Positions 1-9,154 of a stretch of 64,000 nt of DNA are shown here, one piece after another. The stretch lies in contig NZ_CP045096.1 of assembly GCF_009184865.1 (NCBI RefSeq), positions 930,001 to 994,000 on the forward strand, read 5' to 3'. The notes below the pieces were generated by a model, which was not told where the DNA came from, did no database searches, and saw only the letters and a list, made by a program, of their open reading frames with translations. The translations under genes and the position numbers were made by a program. This DNA is from Streptomyces phaeolivaceus. GTDB lineage: Bacteria > Actinomycetota > Actinomycetes > Streptomycetales > Streptomycetaceae. Within the stretch, counting starts at the first letter, position 1, and each line of letters begins with the position of its first letter.

Positions 1-804
1 CTGACGCTGTCGACGGCACGCTCGGCGCTGGCCGGTGATCCGCCGCGGCTGCGCGTGGACCGGCTGACTCTGGAGGACCGCTCCCCTGCGGAGCGCCGCA
101 CGGTCGACGTCGAACTGCGCGAGGAGGAGATCGGGGACCTCGGGCCCGCCCCGGTGCTCGGTCTGCCCGGGGTGGACGACGGCGGCGAGGCGCGGGTGCT
201 GAGGTCCCCCACGCCGGTCTCCGTGGCGGGGGACGGCCGCGCCCACCGGGTGCCGCTCTCGGTGTCCACCACGGCCGCGAGCAGCGAGTACGCCTGCTCG
301 CCCGAGGTGTCGCCGCTGGTCAACCAGGTGGTGCGGTTCGACAACCGGTCCGGGCACGCGCTGCTCGCCGGGCCCGTGGATCTGGTCCGGGGCAGCGGGT
401 TCAGCGGTCGCGGGACGCTGGAGTTCACCGCCCCCGGCGCCCCCGTCGAGCTGGCCTTCGGCAGCGGCGACGACTTCCGGGTGGCCCGGCACACCGAGGA
501 GTCCCGTGACTCCGCCGGAATCACCCAGCGGACCGTGGTCACCCGCACGGTCCGGCTGCATCTGTCCCGGTTCTCCGCCCCCGGGGAGCACGACGAGCGG
601 CTCGTCGTGCTCCGGGAGCGGATCCCGGTCTCCGAGGTCTCGGCGGTCGAGGTGCGCCTGCGGAAGGACGCGTGCTCCCCGGCGCCCGACGCGGTCGACG
701 CCGAGGGCATCGTCCGCTGGGAGGTCCCTCTCCCGCCCGACGGGCACCGCACGGTCACCCTGGTCTACGAGCTGTCGGCGAGCGCCAAGGTCACCGGGCT
801 CTGA
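1..804 (+). CDS. DUF4139 domain protein, C-terminal part (5' end outside window)
   Basis: The reading frame is open from the first base of the window, so the gene begins upstream and only its last 267 residues are here. The C-terminal stretch (VTRTVRLHLSRFSAP, then RLVVLRERIPVSE) matches the beta-rich DUF4139 domain of the MuiA-like family, whose members usually follow it with a conserved Val-Thr-Leu-Val-Tyr end as seen here. The biochemical role of the family is not established. The stop at 802-804 is followed by about 400 bases without a convincing gene. No membrane segment is visible in this part. Confidence in the domain is good; function is unknown. Confidence 0.75.
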   Translation: MTLSTARSALAGDPPRLRVDRLTLEDRSPAERRTVDVELREEEIGDLGPAPVLGLPGVDDGGEARVLRSPTPVSVAGDGRAHRVPLSVSTTAASSEYACSPEVSPLVNQVVRFDNRSGHALLAGPVDLVRGSGFSGRGTLEFTAPGAPVELAFGSGDDFRVARHTEESRDSAGITQRTVVTRTVRLHLSRFSAPGEHDERLVVLRERIPVSEVSAVEVRLRKDACSPAPDAVDAEGIVRWEVPLPPDGHRTVTLVYELSASAKVTGL

Positions 805-1200
805 GCGGCGCGGGCCGCGAGCGGGCCGTGAAGGGCCCGCCGCCCGGACGCCGTGGGGTGCGCCCGCTGGTCAGCTGCGGCGTTCGGCTCGCCGCGGGGC
901 CGGAGGGGAGTACGGTTGCGGTATCGAGTGCACCTCGCATGCCGTCATCCGTTTCGGCGTCGCCCTCGGGGAACGGCAAGGGCCGGACCGCTTCGGATCC
1001 GACCGGAAATGAGCCGCACCATGTCTCCTGACACCTGCCTTCGCGTCGGCCTCCCCGTCTCGTTCCCCGTCTCGTTCCGCGTCTCGTTCCCCGCCTCGTT
1101 CCGCGCCCCTCGGTAGCGGAGATCTCCTGATTCCCGAGGTGTTCCCCGATGTTCCGGAACCTCGCGCACGCCCTGGACCGAACAAGAGGACACAGGACAC
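805..1200. other. Intergenic region with a 12-bp tandem repeat
   Basis: About 395 bases separate the DUF4139 gene from the next small gene. Several overlapping open frames exist on both strands but none has family resemblance. The only structured element is the 12-bp repeat at 1054-1101. A promoter for the downstream pair probably lies between the repeat and 1200, but no clear -35/-10 pair is visible. Confidence 0.5.
1054..1101. repeat. Four tandem 12-bp units (CCCGTCTCGTTC)
   Basis: Four contiguous units: 1054-1065 and 1066-1077 are identical, 1078-1089 and 1090-1101 each differ by one base. Being a multiple of three, it creates an Asn-Glu-Thr repeat in the opposite-strand frame, but that frame looks like a shadow. 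It lies about 100 bases upstream of a gene start, so it may affect the leader of that transcript. Confidence 0.8.
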
Positions 1201-1473
1201 ATGTATTCACAGGACGCGATCTCCGGCCGCCGCCGCGGCCGCCCCGAACCGACCGCCGAGATGCTCTCGGGGCTGGCCTGTCTCATCTGCGGCACCGACT
1301 ACCGCGGCGCGCCGGACACCGAAGCGGTGGTGGTCTCCCACCGTGACGACAAGCAGCAGCTCGCGTGCCACGGGACGTGCGCACGGATGGCGAGCGGATC
1401 GGTCACCGGTCTGGACGAGGCGCCGCTCCCGATGGACGAACGCCTGCGCAGGCATCGCACCGACCGTGCCTGA
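1201..1473 (+). CDS. Small Cys-rich hypothetical protein (90 aa)
   Basis: A 90-residue protein starting at ATG 1201. It contains a CLIC pair near residues 28-31 and a CHGTC pair near 56-60, a spacing that could bind zinc (treble-clef or ribbon type), with charged Arg-rich ends. I do not recognise the family. It ends 28 bases before the next gene, so the two are probably co-transcribed. The frame keeps a normal high-GC third-position pattern, which supports it being real. Function is unknown; a metal-binding or regulatory accessory role is only a guess. Confidence 0.6.
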   Translation: MYSQDAISGRRRGRPEPTAEMLSGLACLICGTDYRGAPDTEAVVVSHRDDKQQLACHGTCARMASGSVTGLDEAPLPMDERLRRHRTDRA

Positions 1474-1501
1474 CCACGAACATGAAACGACGAGGACGCG
1501 C

Positions 1502-2653
1502 ATGAGCCTGATGAGTCTCGGAGTACTCGCCTCCTCCCGCAAGGAGAACGAGTTCCGCCTGCCGTTGCACCCCGGCCACCTCGACCGGATCGCCCCGGAC
1601 GTACGCGAGAGGATCTTCCTCGAAGAGGGCTACGGCCACCGGTTCGGGGTCACGGACGACGCGCTGCGCCCGCTCGTGGGGGGCCTGCGCTCCCGCGAGC
1701 GGATCCTCGCCGAGTGCGAGGTGGTGGTGCTGCCCAAGCCGACGCACGAGGACGTCGCCGAACTGCGCGAGGGCCAGGTCCTGTGGGGGTGGCCGCACTG
1801 TGTGCAGGACGAGCGGATGACCCAGCTCGGCATCGACCGGCGGCTGACCCTCATCGCCTGGGAGGCCATGAACCACTGGACCTCCACGGGCGCCTTCAGC
1901 GTCCATGTGTTCCACAAGAACAACGAACTCGCCGGCTACTGCTCGGTGCTGCACGCCCTGCAACTCGGCGGACTCACCGGCCAGCGCGCGGTGGTCATCA
2001 GCTTCGGCGCCACGGCGCGCGGAGCGGTCACGGGTCTGGGCGCCATGGGAGTCACCGATGTCACGGTGCTCACCCAGCGCGCCGCGGCGGCGGTGGCCTC
2101 ACCGATGCCGTCGGTGGTGATGGCCCACTTCGAGGAGCGGGAGGACGATCCGTCGCGACTGCGGGCGGTCACCGCGGCCGGTTCGAAGCCGCTGGCCGAG
2201 TATCTGGCCGGGTTCGACATCATCGTCAACTGCGTGCTGCAGGACACCGACGCGCCGCTCATGTTCGTCACCGACGAGGAACTCGCCCTGTTCCGGCCGG
2301 GAACCTACTTCATCGACGTCGCCTGCGACAGGGGCATGGGCTTCGACTGGGCCCGCCCGACCACCTTCGGCGAGCCCGTGTTCACGGTGGGCCGGGGCTG
2401 TCACTCCTACGCGGTCGACCACAGCCCGTCCCATCTGTGGAACTCCGCCACCTGGGAGATCAGCGAGGCGCTCCTCCCCTACCTGCGCAAGGTCATGGGC
2501 GGCCCCAAGGCATGGGACCGGGACGCCACGGTCGGCAAGGCCATCGAGATCCGTGACGGTGTCGTCCGGAACCCGAAGATCCTCTCCTTCCAGCACCGGC
2601 AGGCCCTCTACCCGCACTCCCGGGCACCGCGCTCCTCCGCGCGAGCGGCCTGA
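1502..2653 (+). CDS. Alanine dehydrogenase/PNT-like enzyme resembling N5-(carboxyethyl)ornithine synthase
   Basis: 383 residues from ATG 1502 (the open frame extends further 5', but upstream codons overlap the previous gene). The N-terminal half has the AlaDH/PNT pattern: RKENEFRLPLHPGHL near the start and CEVVVLPKPT. The second half has a nucleotide-binding stretch (VVISFGATARGAVTGLGAMG) and IIVNCVLQDTDAP. This order matches bacterial carboxyethylornithine synthases, which reductively join pyruvate and an amino-acid amine using NADPH. Pyruvate and ornithine as substrates are inferred from family only; lysine or another amine is possible. It follows the small Cys-rich gene closely and ends before a strong hairpin, giving a two-gene unit. 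Confidence 0.75.
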   Translation: MSLMSLGVLASSRKENEFRLPLHPGHLDRIAPDVRERIFLEEGYGHRFGVTDDALRPLVGGLRSRERILAECEVVVLPKPTHEDVAELREGQVLWGWPHCVQDERMTQLGIDRRLTLIAWEAMNHWTSTGAFSVHVFHKNNELAGYCSVLHALQLGGLTGQRAVVISFGATARGAVTGLGAMGVTDVTVLTQRAAAAVASPMPSVVMAHFEEREDDPSRLRAVTAAGSKPLAEYLAGFDIIVNCVLQDTDAPLMFVTDEELALFRPGTYFIDVACDRGMGFDWARPTTFGEPVFTVGRGCHSYAVDHSPSHLWNSATWEISEALLPYLRKVMGGPKAWDRDATVGKAIEIRDGVVRNPKILSFQHRQALYPHSRAPRSSARAA

Positions 2654-2687
2654 CACACGACCGCGCGAGCGGCCTGGGACACGACGA

Positions 2688-2717
2688 CGGTGGGCGTCGT
2701 CAGCACGACGCCCACCG
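2688..2717. terminator. Bidirectional hairpin terminator
   Basis: A perfect 13-bp stem (CGGTGGGCGTCGT, 2688-2700, against 2705-2717) with a four-base CAGC loop. It sits between two convergent genes that end at 2653 and 2743, so it can serve both. Confidence 0.75.
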
Positions 2718-2742
2718 CCCGGCACCACGTACTACTCGAAGG

Positions 2743-4212
2743 TCAGCTGCACTTGCGTCCGGTGTTGATGCACTGGACGGCCTTGTTCATCAGCTTCTGG
2801 TCGAAGACGTTGATGAAGTCACCGTGGTCGGTGACCGGCTTGTGCTGCTGCTCGGGGAAGCTGTCCAGCGAGTAGAACGGACGGGTCTTGCCGTTGTCCT
2901 TCACGCTGGGCGCGTCCACGTCGTACACCAGCCGCTGCACCAGCTGCGGAATGGCCTTGAAGCCGGTCGGGCACTTGCCCGCCGCGTCGGCGAAGGCCAC
3001 ATGCGTGCGGTGGTTGGCGCTGTCGATGTTCTTGCCGTCCCAGCAGCTCTGGAACTTGAAGGTGCGCACCACGTCGCTGCCCGAGGGGCAGAGGGGGTAC
3101 TTGTCCTTCAACTGCACCTTGTTCTCGAAGCCGGTGCAGCTCCAGGAGGCGTTGGCGTTGGCCGTGCCGTTGACGAAGGCCTTGGCGTCACCGGTGATGA
3201 TGCGCAGCAGCCTGGGCATCGCCACCACCTTGCCGCGCGGGCTGCCCACGAAGTTCAAGGTGGCCTTCTTGGCCGTCAGGATCCGGCCCGTGTTGCCCTC
3301 GGCGCCGCCGCCCTGCTGCGCGGCGTCGAACTCCTTGGTGCCGTCCTGGAGACGCAGCACCGGCCAGAAGTACGACGACCTGTCGCCCTTGTTCTTGCAG
3401 CTGGTCCCCGCCTTGGCGAGGTCCTGGTCGCTGGAGAAGGCGTCGTTGTCCTGGTTGCCGACATAGTCGTGCATGTGGTGCGCGCCGTTGGTGACACCGG
3501 GCGCGACGATGACGTTGTCGCTGTTGTACAGCTTGTTGGCGTTCACACCGCACTGGGTGGCGAAGGTGCCCTTCGACGCCTTCGCCGACCTGGCCGGGGT
3601 GGTCACATTCGCCTTCACCTTGGTGATGTCCACGAAGTCGGCGGCGACGGGACCGTTGCCGGCCACACCGGCGTTGGTGTTGTTTCCACCCTGGTTGCCG
3701 CCCTGGTTGTTGCCGCCGCTCGCCGCGGGCGCGGGCTGGTTGCCGGTGGCGCGCAGTGTGCAGGCCGCGAGGGCGTCAAGGCCCTGCGGCTTGGCCGCCA
3801 CCCGGCCGATGGTGGTGGCGATCCGGTCGATCGTCGCCTTCCGCTTGTCCTTCAGCGGGCCCACGATCGCGTTCTGCGCGAAGTTGGGGTCCTGCTGAAT
3901 GGCCCTCTGGGAGGTGGAGAGTCGCTGGTACGCCTCGGAGATCTGCTTGTCGAGGAGTGCCAGTTCCCTGTCGACCTGGGCCTTGGCCTGGGCGGGCACC
4001 GAGGTCAGCTTCTGCCCGACGTCGGGGCAGTCGATGGTGGAGGTTCCGGCCGCGAGCGCCTGGTTCTGGACGGACCCCTTGGCCCCGCCGGTCTCGTCGG
4101 CCGAGGCGTAGATGTTGACCGCCACCAACCCACCTGCCCCCACGGCCAGTGCGGCCGCCGCGCCTACCGCCCGGCGGGCAGTGTTGGATCTCTTTCGCGT
4201 GTTGCGTCTCAT
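2743..4212 (-). CDS. Secreted DUF1996 domain protein
   Basis: About 489 residues from the ATG at 4212, preceded by GAGAGG; an upstream ATG at 4230 has no well-spaced ribosome site. The N-terminus is an Arg-rich signal peptide with a hydrophobic stretch ([22 protein letters not shown]), followed by a helical segment with a repeated Gln/Arg pattern, then a Gly-Asn-rich linker near residues 170-185. The C-terminal half carries DUF1996 hallmarks: [36 protein letters not shown] and HVAFA. DUF1996 proteins are secreted proteins of unknown function found in fungi and actinobacteria. The many Cys in this half probably form disulfides. Exported location is well supported; activity is unknown. Confidence 0.8.
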   Translation of the reverse strand: MRRNTRKRSNTARRAVGAAAALAVGAGGLVAVNIYASADETGGAKGSVQNQALAAGTSTIDCPDVGQKLTSVPAQAKAQVDRELALLDKQISEAYQRLSTSQRAIQQDPNFAQNAIVGPLKDKRKATIDRIATTIGRVAAKPQGLDALAACTLRATGNQPAPAASGGNNQGGNQGGNNTNAGVAGNGPVAADFVDITKVKANVTTPARSAKASKGTFATQCGVNANKLYNSDNVIVAPGVTNGAHHMHDYVGNQDNDAFSSDQDLAKAGTSCKNKGDRSSYFWPVLRLQDGTKEFDAAQQGGGAEGNTGRILTAKKATLNFVGSPRGKVVAMPRLLRIITGDAKAFVNGTANANASWSCTGFENKVQLKDKYPLCPSGSDVVRTFKFQSCWDGKNIDSANHRTHVAFADAAGKCPTGFKAIPQLVQRLVYDVDAPSVKDNGKTRPFYSLDSFPEQQHKPVTDHGDFINVFDQKLMNKAVQCINTGRKCS

Positions 4213-4230
4213 CGGGCCTCTCAAGGACAT

Positions 4231-4793
4231 CTCCGGAGCCGGCAGGACTTCCGGCAGGGGTGAAGCGCGCCCTCAGATACGGATCTGCGCGCGAAATGCT
4301 CAGCGAATTCTCAGATTCGTAGCTTCACACAGACGCAAACACCACATGGCCCCACAAGTCGGACCGGACCAACTCCCCTGCCGCACCCGCGACACCGGTT
4401 CCGCTCGATCGTCCGCGGTACCCCGATCCCACTGCCCGTGGATCCGACCTACCCGAGGAACGAGATGCGGACCTGACGGCGGGGATTGTCCCTGTTGGTG
4501 TCCACCAAACTCCGTTAAGACAACGCCAAGTTACCCGAGCGCGGAATCTCCATGTGATGCGTCATCGGAATCCCGTCACGTGAAGCGGTGAGCGGGAGAA
4601 ACCCCAGGTCAGTTGGCGTTTCGCGGTCCCTCGGGGGGTGTCAGGCCCTCAGAGCGTCAAAGGAGCGCGAACGGCTGAGGCGGGCCCGTCATCCTCCGAC
4701 GGGATTCCCCGAACTGGGTGACCAACGACATCCAGCACTGACAGGAGATCACCTGCCACCGATCACGCCATCGGGGCCGCTCACGCCCCGCGT
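4231..4793. other. Long intergenic stretch, no gene recognised
   Basis: About 560 bases, somewhat lower in GC than the neighbours around 4290-4350 and 4490-4560. It probably contains the DUF1996 promoter on the minus strand. Short open frames exist but none resembles a known family. It borders the degraded monooxygenase and may be the island's left edge. Confidence 0.5.
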
Positions 4794-6261
4794 TCATTTC
4801 GAACCCGATCGAGTCAGGCCCGCATAGCAGTGTGCGAGTCCGCCGGGAAGCAGGTATTCGGCCGGTAGGTTGCCGGCGCGGCGGGACGGCAACCCCATGT
4901 CGTGCAGGAGTTCGTCCGCGCAGTGGATGTCGTAGGGGCCGAAGTCGTAGCCGCCGGAGCCTGGCAGCACCTGTTCCTGCCAAGCCAGGCGAGCGTCGAT
5001 GGCCTCCCGCATCTCCTGCCGCTCGGGGCGGTGCGCAGCGCCGCCCGGAAATGACAGGTCAGCCAGTGCGCGGTGAGTTCCATACCCATGATGTTGTTGA
5101 AAACCTGCCGGAAACCGACGAACCCGAGCCGGTCGGCGCTGGGTGGCACGATGCCCCGGTAGAGCCGCAGCCGCCCGGCGGAATCGTGCACCCGTACTCT
5201 CGGATCCAGGAACGGGAAGACTTTGTGATGCCCCCTGGCGAACACGATGACGTCCGCCGCCACTTCCTCGCCGGTCGCCAGTCGCAGTCCCTTGTCGGTG
5301 TACGCCTCGACCGCACTGATCCTGGGGGCGATCAGCCCGCGGCGGACGGCCCGCACGTAGCCGCGTGGCATCACTCCCGCGTGAGCCAGGTGGAAGGGGA
5401 GCTTGTGAGCGGGCCGCAGCTCCCTCGGTAGTCGGTACAGCCCGGTGGACAACAGCGTGTCGCGGGTGATGAGCCACCACAGGGCTCCCTTGACCCGCTC
5501 GTCGAGGCAGTCGATCGGACGGATGCAGGCCGGATCGTGGTAGCGGGGCAGGAGCGCCTCACCGAGCCGGGTGAACAGGATCCACTTGTAGCCGACCAGA
5601 CCGAGCAGGAACCGCTCGGGGACCATCCAGTTCACCTTGCGCTGCACGAGGGTGGCCGAGGCCGCCTCGCGTGCGGCGCGAGTGACCAGATCCAACGCGG
5701 ACTTGCCGCCGCCCACGACGACCACGCGCCGGCCGGCGAACGTCCCCGCCCGCACCTCGTTGGAGTGCAGCACGGCCCTACGGAACGATTCACGCCCTGG
5801 CAGCTCGGGCAGCTCGGGCAGCTCGGGCATGATGATGAGCCCCGGTGGCGACAACGACCTAGTCGAATGTTTCGCGATGAACCTCCGCCGCCTTGTCCCC
5901 AGCGGGCCGAGAGTCGATCGACCAGCCGGAGGCGCCCACCCGCCCAGGGCCGTCCACCGGCCGGATGGAGATCACCTCTGTGCCGGGTCGAACGCGGTCC
6001 AGCACGCCGAAGGTCTCGGCGTAGTTCTCCAAGTAGCGTTGCGTGTCCGCCGCGCTGGCGAAGTGCAAACGGTTGGGCAGGTCCGCGAACTCGAAGATGC
6101 GAGCGCGGACTGGTTGGCCAGCCCGTCGTAGCAGCCTCCTGACGACCAAACTCCGCCGACCTGCCGGTACTTGTCGAAGACCGTGACGTCGAAGCCGTTC
6201 TCCAGCAGTACCTTGGCGGTGACGATTCCCCCGGGCCGGCCCCGACAACACACGCTTTCAT
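4794..6261 (-). pseudogene. Flavin-containing monooxygenase, broken by several frameshifts
   Basis: Read on the minus strand, the gene would start at ATG 6261 with MKACVVGAGP, a Rossmann GxGxxG start. It then continues in a second frame (GIVTAKVLLENGFDVTVFDK, YRQVGGVWSSGGCYDG), a third (FEFADLPNRLHFAS, near 6080), and a fourth ([19 protein letters not shown], near 5735, the NADPH-binding motif). The last part switches frame again near 5050 (ERQEMREAIDARLAWQEQVL). At least four frame changes are needed, so it is not functional. The order of motifs matches class B-like flavin monooxygenases that oxygenate N, S or C atoms. It lies in a degraded block with a truncated dioxygenase and an IS3 remnant. 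Confidence 0.8.
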
Positions 6262-6495
6262 CAACTGCCACTCCCCTTGGGCGATCGACGCAGCCAGCTC
6301 ACTCATCATCCCGGTCGCGGACCCCTGTGCCCAGCGCATGACCAGGTGGACCACGACCCCATCACTCGGGTCTCGGGGTGCCGCGCCGGCTTCTGCAAGG
6401 CGGGGCGGGGCGGAAGTCGAAGATCGTCCGGTCCGGAGCCGCACGACCTACCGAGGAACCGATTGCCCGCGTCTCGCCGTAATCACCCTGGCCCG

Positions 6496-6702
6496 ATGGA
6501 TCTCACAGAAGCGGCACAGGCGTGGCGTGAAGACGGTTTCGTGATTCTCCCTGGCTTCATTCCTCCGGACGAGTTGAAGCCCGCGGCCGACGAGCTGAAC
6601 CTGCTCTTCCCGTCCGCCGAGGGCTTCCATGACGAGACCGATCCGCAGCGCGGGCGGTCGTCGAGCAGACCGTCGCACGCAGGACAAGGCACCACCGGAT
6701 AG
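6496..6702 (+). pseudogene. Phytanoyl-CoA dioxygenase (PhyH) family, N-terminal fragment
   Basis: From ATG 6496 about 53 residues look like a PhyH-type non-heme iron dioxygenase start (WREDGFVILPGFIPPDEL, then a helix with LNLLFPSAEGF). Homology stops near 6655, after which the frame reads unrelated Arg/Ser-rich sequence to a stop at 6700-6702. The HxD iron ligands and the rest of the catalytic domain are absent. The break point lies just before the IS3 remnant, so loss by insertion and deletion is likely. It points away from the broken monooxygenase; both may once have belonged to one oxidative pathway. Confidence 0.65.
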
Positions 6703-6729
6703 CGGCCGAACGGGCTCGCTCAACGAGAA

Positions 6730-7036
6730 CCGAGCAAGCCGTCCAGACCAGTCTTCTCCGCCTCGATGAACGCGTACACCTCGCTCGTCGATCGCTCTCC
6801 CTCGCGAAGAAGACCGCCGCTTTTCGCAGCGCCTGGTTCGTCTCCGCCTGCTCGGCGGCCAGCCTCCGCAGCCGGCGCAGCTCTTCCCGTTCGGCTGTCG
6901 GCAGCTCCCGGTGCCCCTGGCTACGGTCTCATCCTGCTGACCCGGTTCCGCAGGCCCTCGGCGCTGACCCCAGGCTGCCGGGCCACCTCGGTGACGGTCT
7001 TCCCGGAGGAGCGCTCGAGCGCGACTGCGTCGAGTT
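6730..7036 (-). mobile_element. IS3-family remnant (orfA with the first codons of orfB)
   Basis: On the minus strand from about 7034, LDAVALERSSGKTVTEVARQ and EGLRNRV form the helix-turn-helix of an IS3 OrfA. After a frame change near 6930 it continues as ELPTAEREELRRLRRLAAEQ and LRKAAVFFARE. It then shifts into a third frame reading STSEVYAFIEAEK, which resembles an OrfB start, and stops. The leucine-zipper region and the order fit IS3 elements common in Streptomyces. Most of orfB with its DDE residues is missing and no terminal repeats are visible, so this is a dead fragment. Confidence 0.65.
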
Positions 7037-7534
7037 TGCCAAGACCGTCGCTGCGCTCCCGTCCATGACAGCGAATCAGAACGCAGGCATGGGGTGGATG
7101 CCAGTGCGCCACTTCCGTCACTCAGCGGGCCCGAGAGCCCTCCTCCAGTCGGCGACGGCGAGCAGTTGTCGGGGCAGATCGGCGTCCCCATCCACCTCCC
7201 CCTCGACGCGGGCAATCCGCTCACCAACCAGCGATGACGAACATCAGGAATCGAGTGGGCAACATCCCACTCGATCAACATGTCGCGTTACACACGCTGC
7301 ACGCGAGGTTCCTGTCGACTGCCCGTACGGAAGCTGTCGATGTGCTGTCAGTTCAGTCATGTGACTTGTTTTCCCAGTGACGCAGCCCACATTGAACGTT
7401 GAAGCTATTGGAGCCGCCACCGCACTCCGGTGTTGCGGCCCTGCACCTCCGCACGATGCTCGACATACCGACGCACGTCAGCGTTCAGTCGCCCGAGGCA
7501 TCTTCTCCCCACACAGCCAGGAGGTCTGTGAAGC
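7037..7534. other. Gene-free region upstream of the adenylation operon
   Basis: About 500 bases without a credible gene. It should hold the promoter for the operon starting at 7535. AT-richer stretches occur around 7255-7400. The ribosome site AGGAGG at 7519-7524 lies ten bases before the start codon. Confidence 0.5.
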
Positions 7535-9154
7535 ATGCCCCTGAGCCGTCTGTCCCTCCGAGACAGGGCCCTGTTCTGGCAGTTCGGCCAAGGTCCTGAA
7601 GTCCGCGTCCCCGACCCCCTCGTCCACCACGCCGTCGAACGGCGGGCCACCGCCGCGCCGCACGCAGTCGCCGCCGAGCACCTGGACACGACGATCACGT
7701 ACGGCGAGCTGAACCGTCGTGCCGACCGGCTCGCGGCCAGACTCGTACGGGAGGGCGTACGGCCCGGCGATCACGTCGGCCTCTTCGTACGCCGCTCCAT
7801 CCCGATGCTCGTCGGACTGCTCGGCACGCTGAAGGCCGGCGCCGCGTACGTCCCGCAGGACATCGGCCTCACGCCCGCCGACCAACTGCGGCACGTCATC
7901 CGCACCGCCGGAACCCGGGTCGTCCTCACTCAAGCGGAGCACACGCTGCGGGTGCCTCCGGCTGACGCCGGACACCGGCTGATCACGCTCGACGACGACG
8001 CTCTCGCCAACCTCCCCGCGGAAGGGCCGGTCCGTCTCGAGCGGCCCGTGCGCCCCGATGACGGGTGCTACGTCCTGTTCACCTCCGGCACGACCGGCAA
8101 GCCCAACGGGGTGAAGGTCACCCACCGCAACGTCGCGAACATCCTCCTCACCGAACCCGGTGACCTGGGCATCCGCCCAGGCGACCGGGTCGCCCAACTC
8201 CTCAACATCGCCTTCGACATGGCCGCCTGGGAGATCCTCGGCTGTCTGGCCCACGGCGGCACGCTCGTCGTCCGCGGCAAGGACGTCGCGGCGGCGGCCC
8301 GTACGGCGGACGTGCTGATCGCGACGCCGACGGTGCTGACCGGGATCGACCCGGCGGGCTGCCCCCGTGTGCGGACGGTGGCGGTCGCGGGCGAACCGTG
8401 CCCGCGCCCGCTCGCGGACGCCTGGGCCCGGCGGTCCGCCTTCCACAACTCCTGCGGGCCCACAGAGACGACGATCGTCAACACGATGCGCCACCACCAC
8501 GTGGACGACGCACTGCTCACGATCGGCCGCCCCACCCCCAACAACACGGTGTACGTCCTCGATGAGCACCGGCGTGCGCTGCCCATCGGGGAGGTCGGCG
8601 AGATGTGGGCCGGGGGCGACTGCGTATCGGCGGGCTACTTGAACAACGAGGCGCTGAACGCCGAGCGGTACGCCCCCGACCCCTTCCTCGGCGGCGGGCA
8701 CCGCATGTTCCGTACCCGCGACCTCGGCCGCTGGACGCCCGACGGCGAACTCGAGCATCTGGGCCGTACCGACGACCAGGTCAAGGTCCGCGGCTTCCGC
8801 GTGGAACTCGACTCCGTCTCCTCGGTGCTGGAGTCGGTGGCGGGCTGCTCCCGCGCCGTCACACTCAAGCGGGACGCCCGCAGCCTGATCTCCTTCGTCT
8901 GCCCGGCCGACATCGACCCGGACGCGGCCCGGCGCGCGGTGGCCGACGTACTGCCGTACTACTGCGTGCCGGCCATGGTCCTCCCGGTGGCCGCTCTGCC
9001 GGAGACGGACCGGGGCAAGGTCGACCGGGCGGCACTGCTTCGGCTGGCGGCGGAGCGGGAGGAGGCCGCGCGGCCCTCCGCGTCGGCGGTGACGGTTCAT
9101 GGCGAGGGAGCACCCCTGCTGCCAGTGCCGGCAGTGCGAGAGGGGGCAGCCTGA
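7535..9154 (+). CDS. Stand-alone NRPS-like adenylation protein (TmpL N-terminal-domain-like)
   Basis: 539 residues from ATG 7535 with AGGAGG upstream. Adenylation core motifs are complete: FTSGTTGKPNGVKVTHRN (182-199), FDMAAWEIL (227-235) with the Asp that usually holds an amino-acid amine, NSCGPTETT (305-313), GYLNN, RTRDLGRW (393-400), GRTDDQVKVRGFRVE (410-424), and the catalytic Lys in GKVDR (494-498). No thiolation motif follows, so the activated acyl-adenylate must go to another acceptor. It should use ATP to activate an amino or carboxylic acid. The gene overlaps the next by one base (TGATG), implying coupled translation with the membrane flavoreductase. In fungal TmpL the same two parts are one chain. 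Substrate is unknown. Confidence 0.85.
   Translation: MPLSRLSLRDRALFWQFGQGPEVRVPDPLVHHAVERRATAAPHAVAAEHLDTTITYGELNRRADRLAARLVREGVRPGDHVGLFVRRSIPMLVGLLGTLKAGAAYVPQDIGLTPADQLRHVIRTAGTRVVLTQAEHTLRVPPADAGHRLITLDDDALANLPAEGPVRLERPVRPDDGCYVLFTSGTTGKPNGVKVTHRNVANILLTEPGDLGIRPGDRVAQLLNIAFDMAAWEILGCLAHGGTLVVRGKDVAAAARTADVLIATPTVLTGIDPAGCPRVRTVAVAGEPCPRPLADAWARRSAFHNSCGPTETTIVNTMRHHHVDDALLTIGRPTPNNTVYVLDEHRRALPIGEVGEMWAGGDCVSAGYLNNEALNAERYAPDPFLGGGHRMFRTRDLGRWTPDGELEHLGRTDDQVKVRGFRVELDSVSSVLESVAGCSRAVTLKRDARSLISFVCPADIDPDAARRAVADVLPYYCVPAMVLPVAALPETDRGKVDRAALLRLAAEREEAARPSASAVTVHGEGAPLLPVPAVREGAA

Noticed and set aside
8605..9153. N-terminal extension of the membrane flavoreductase frame back to 8605
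   Set aside because: It runs in a wrong frame through the adenylation gene; the ATG at 9154 overlapping the stop is the natural start.
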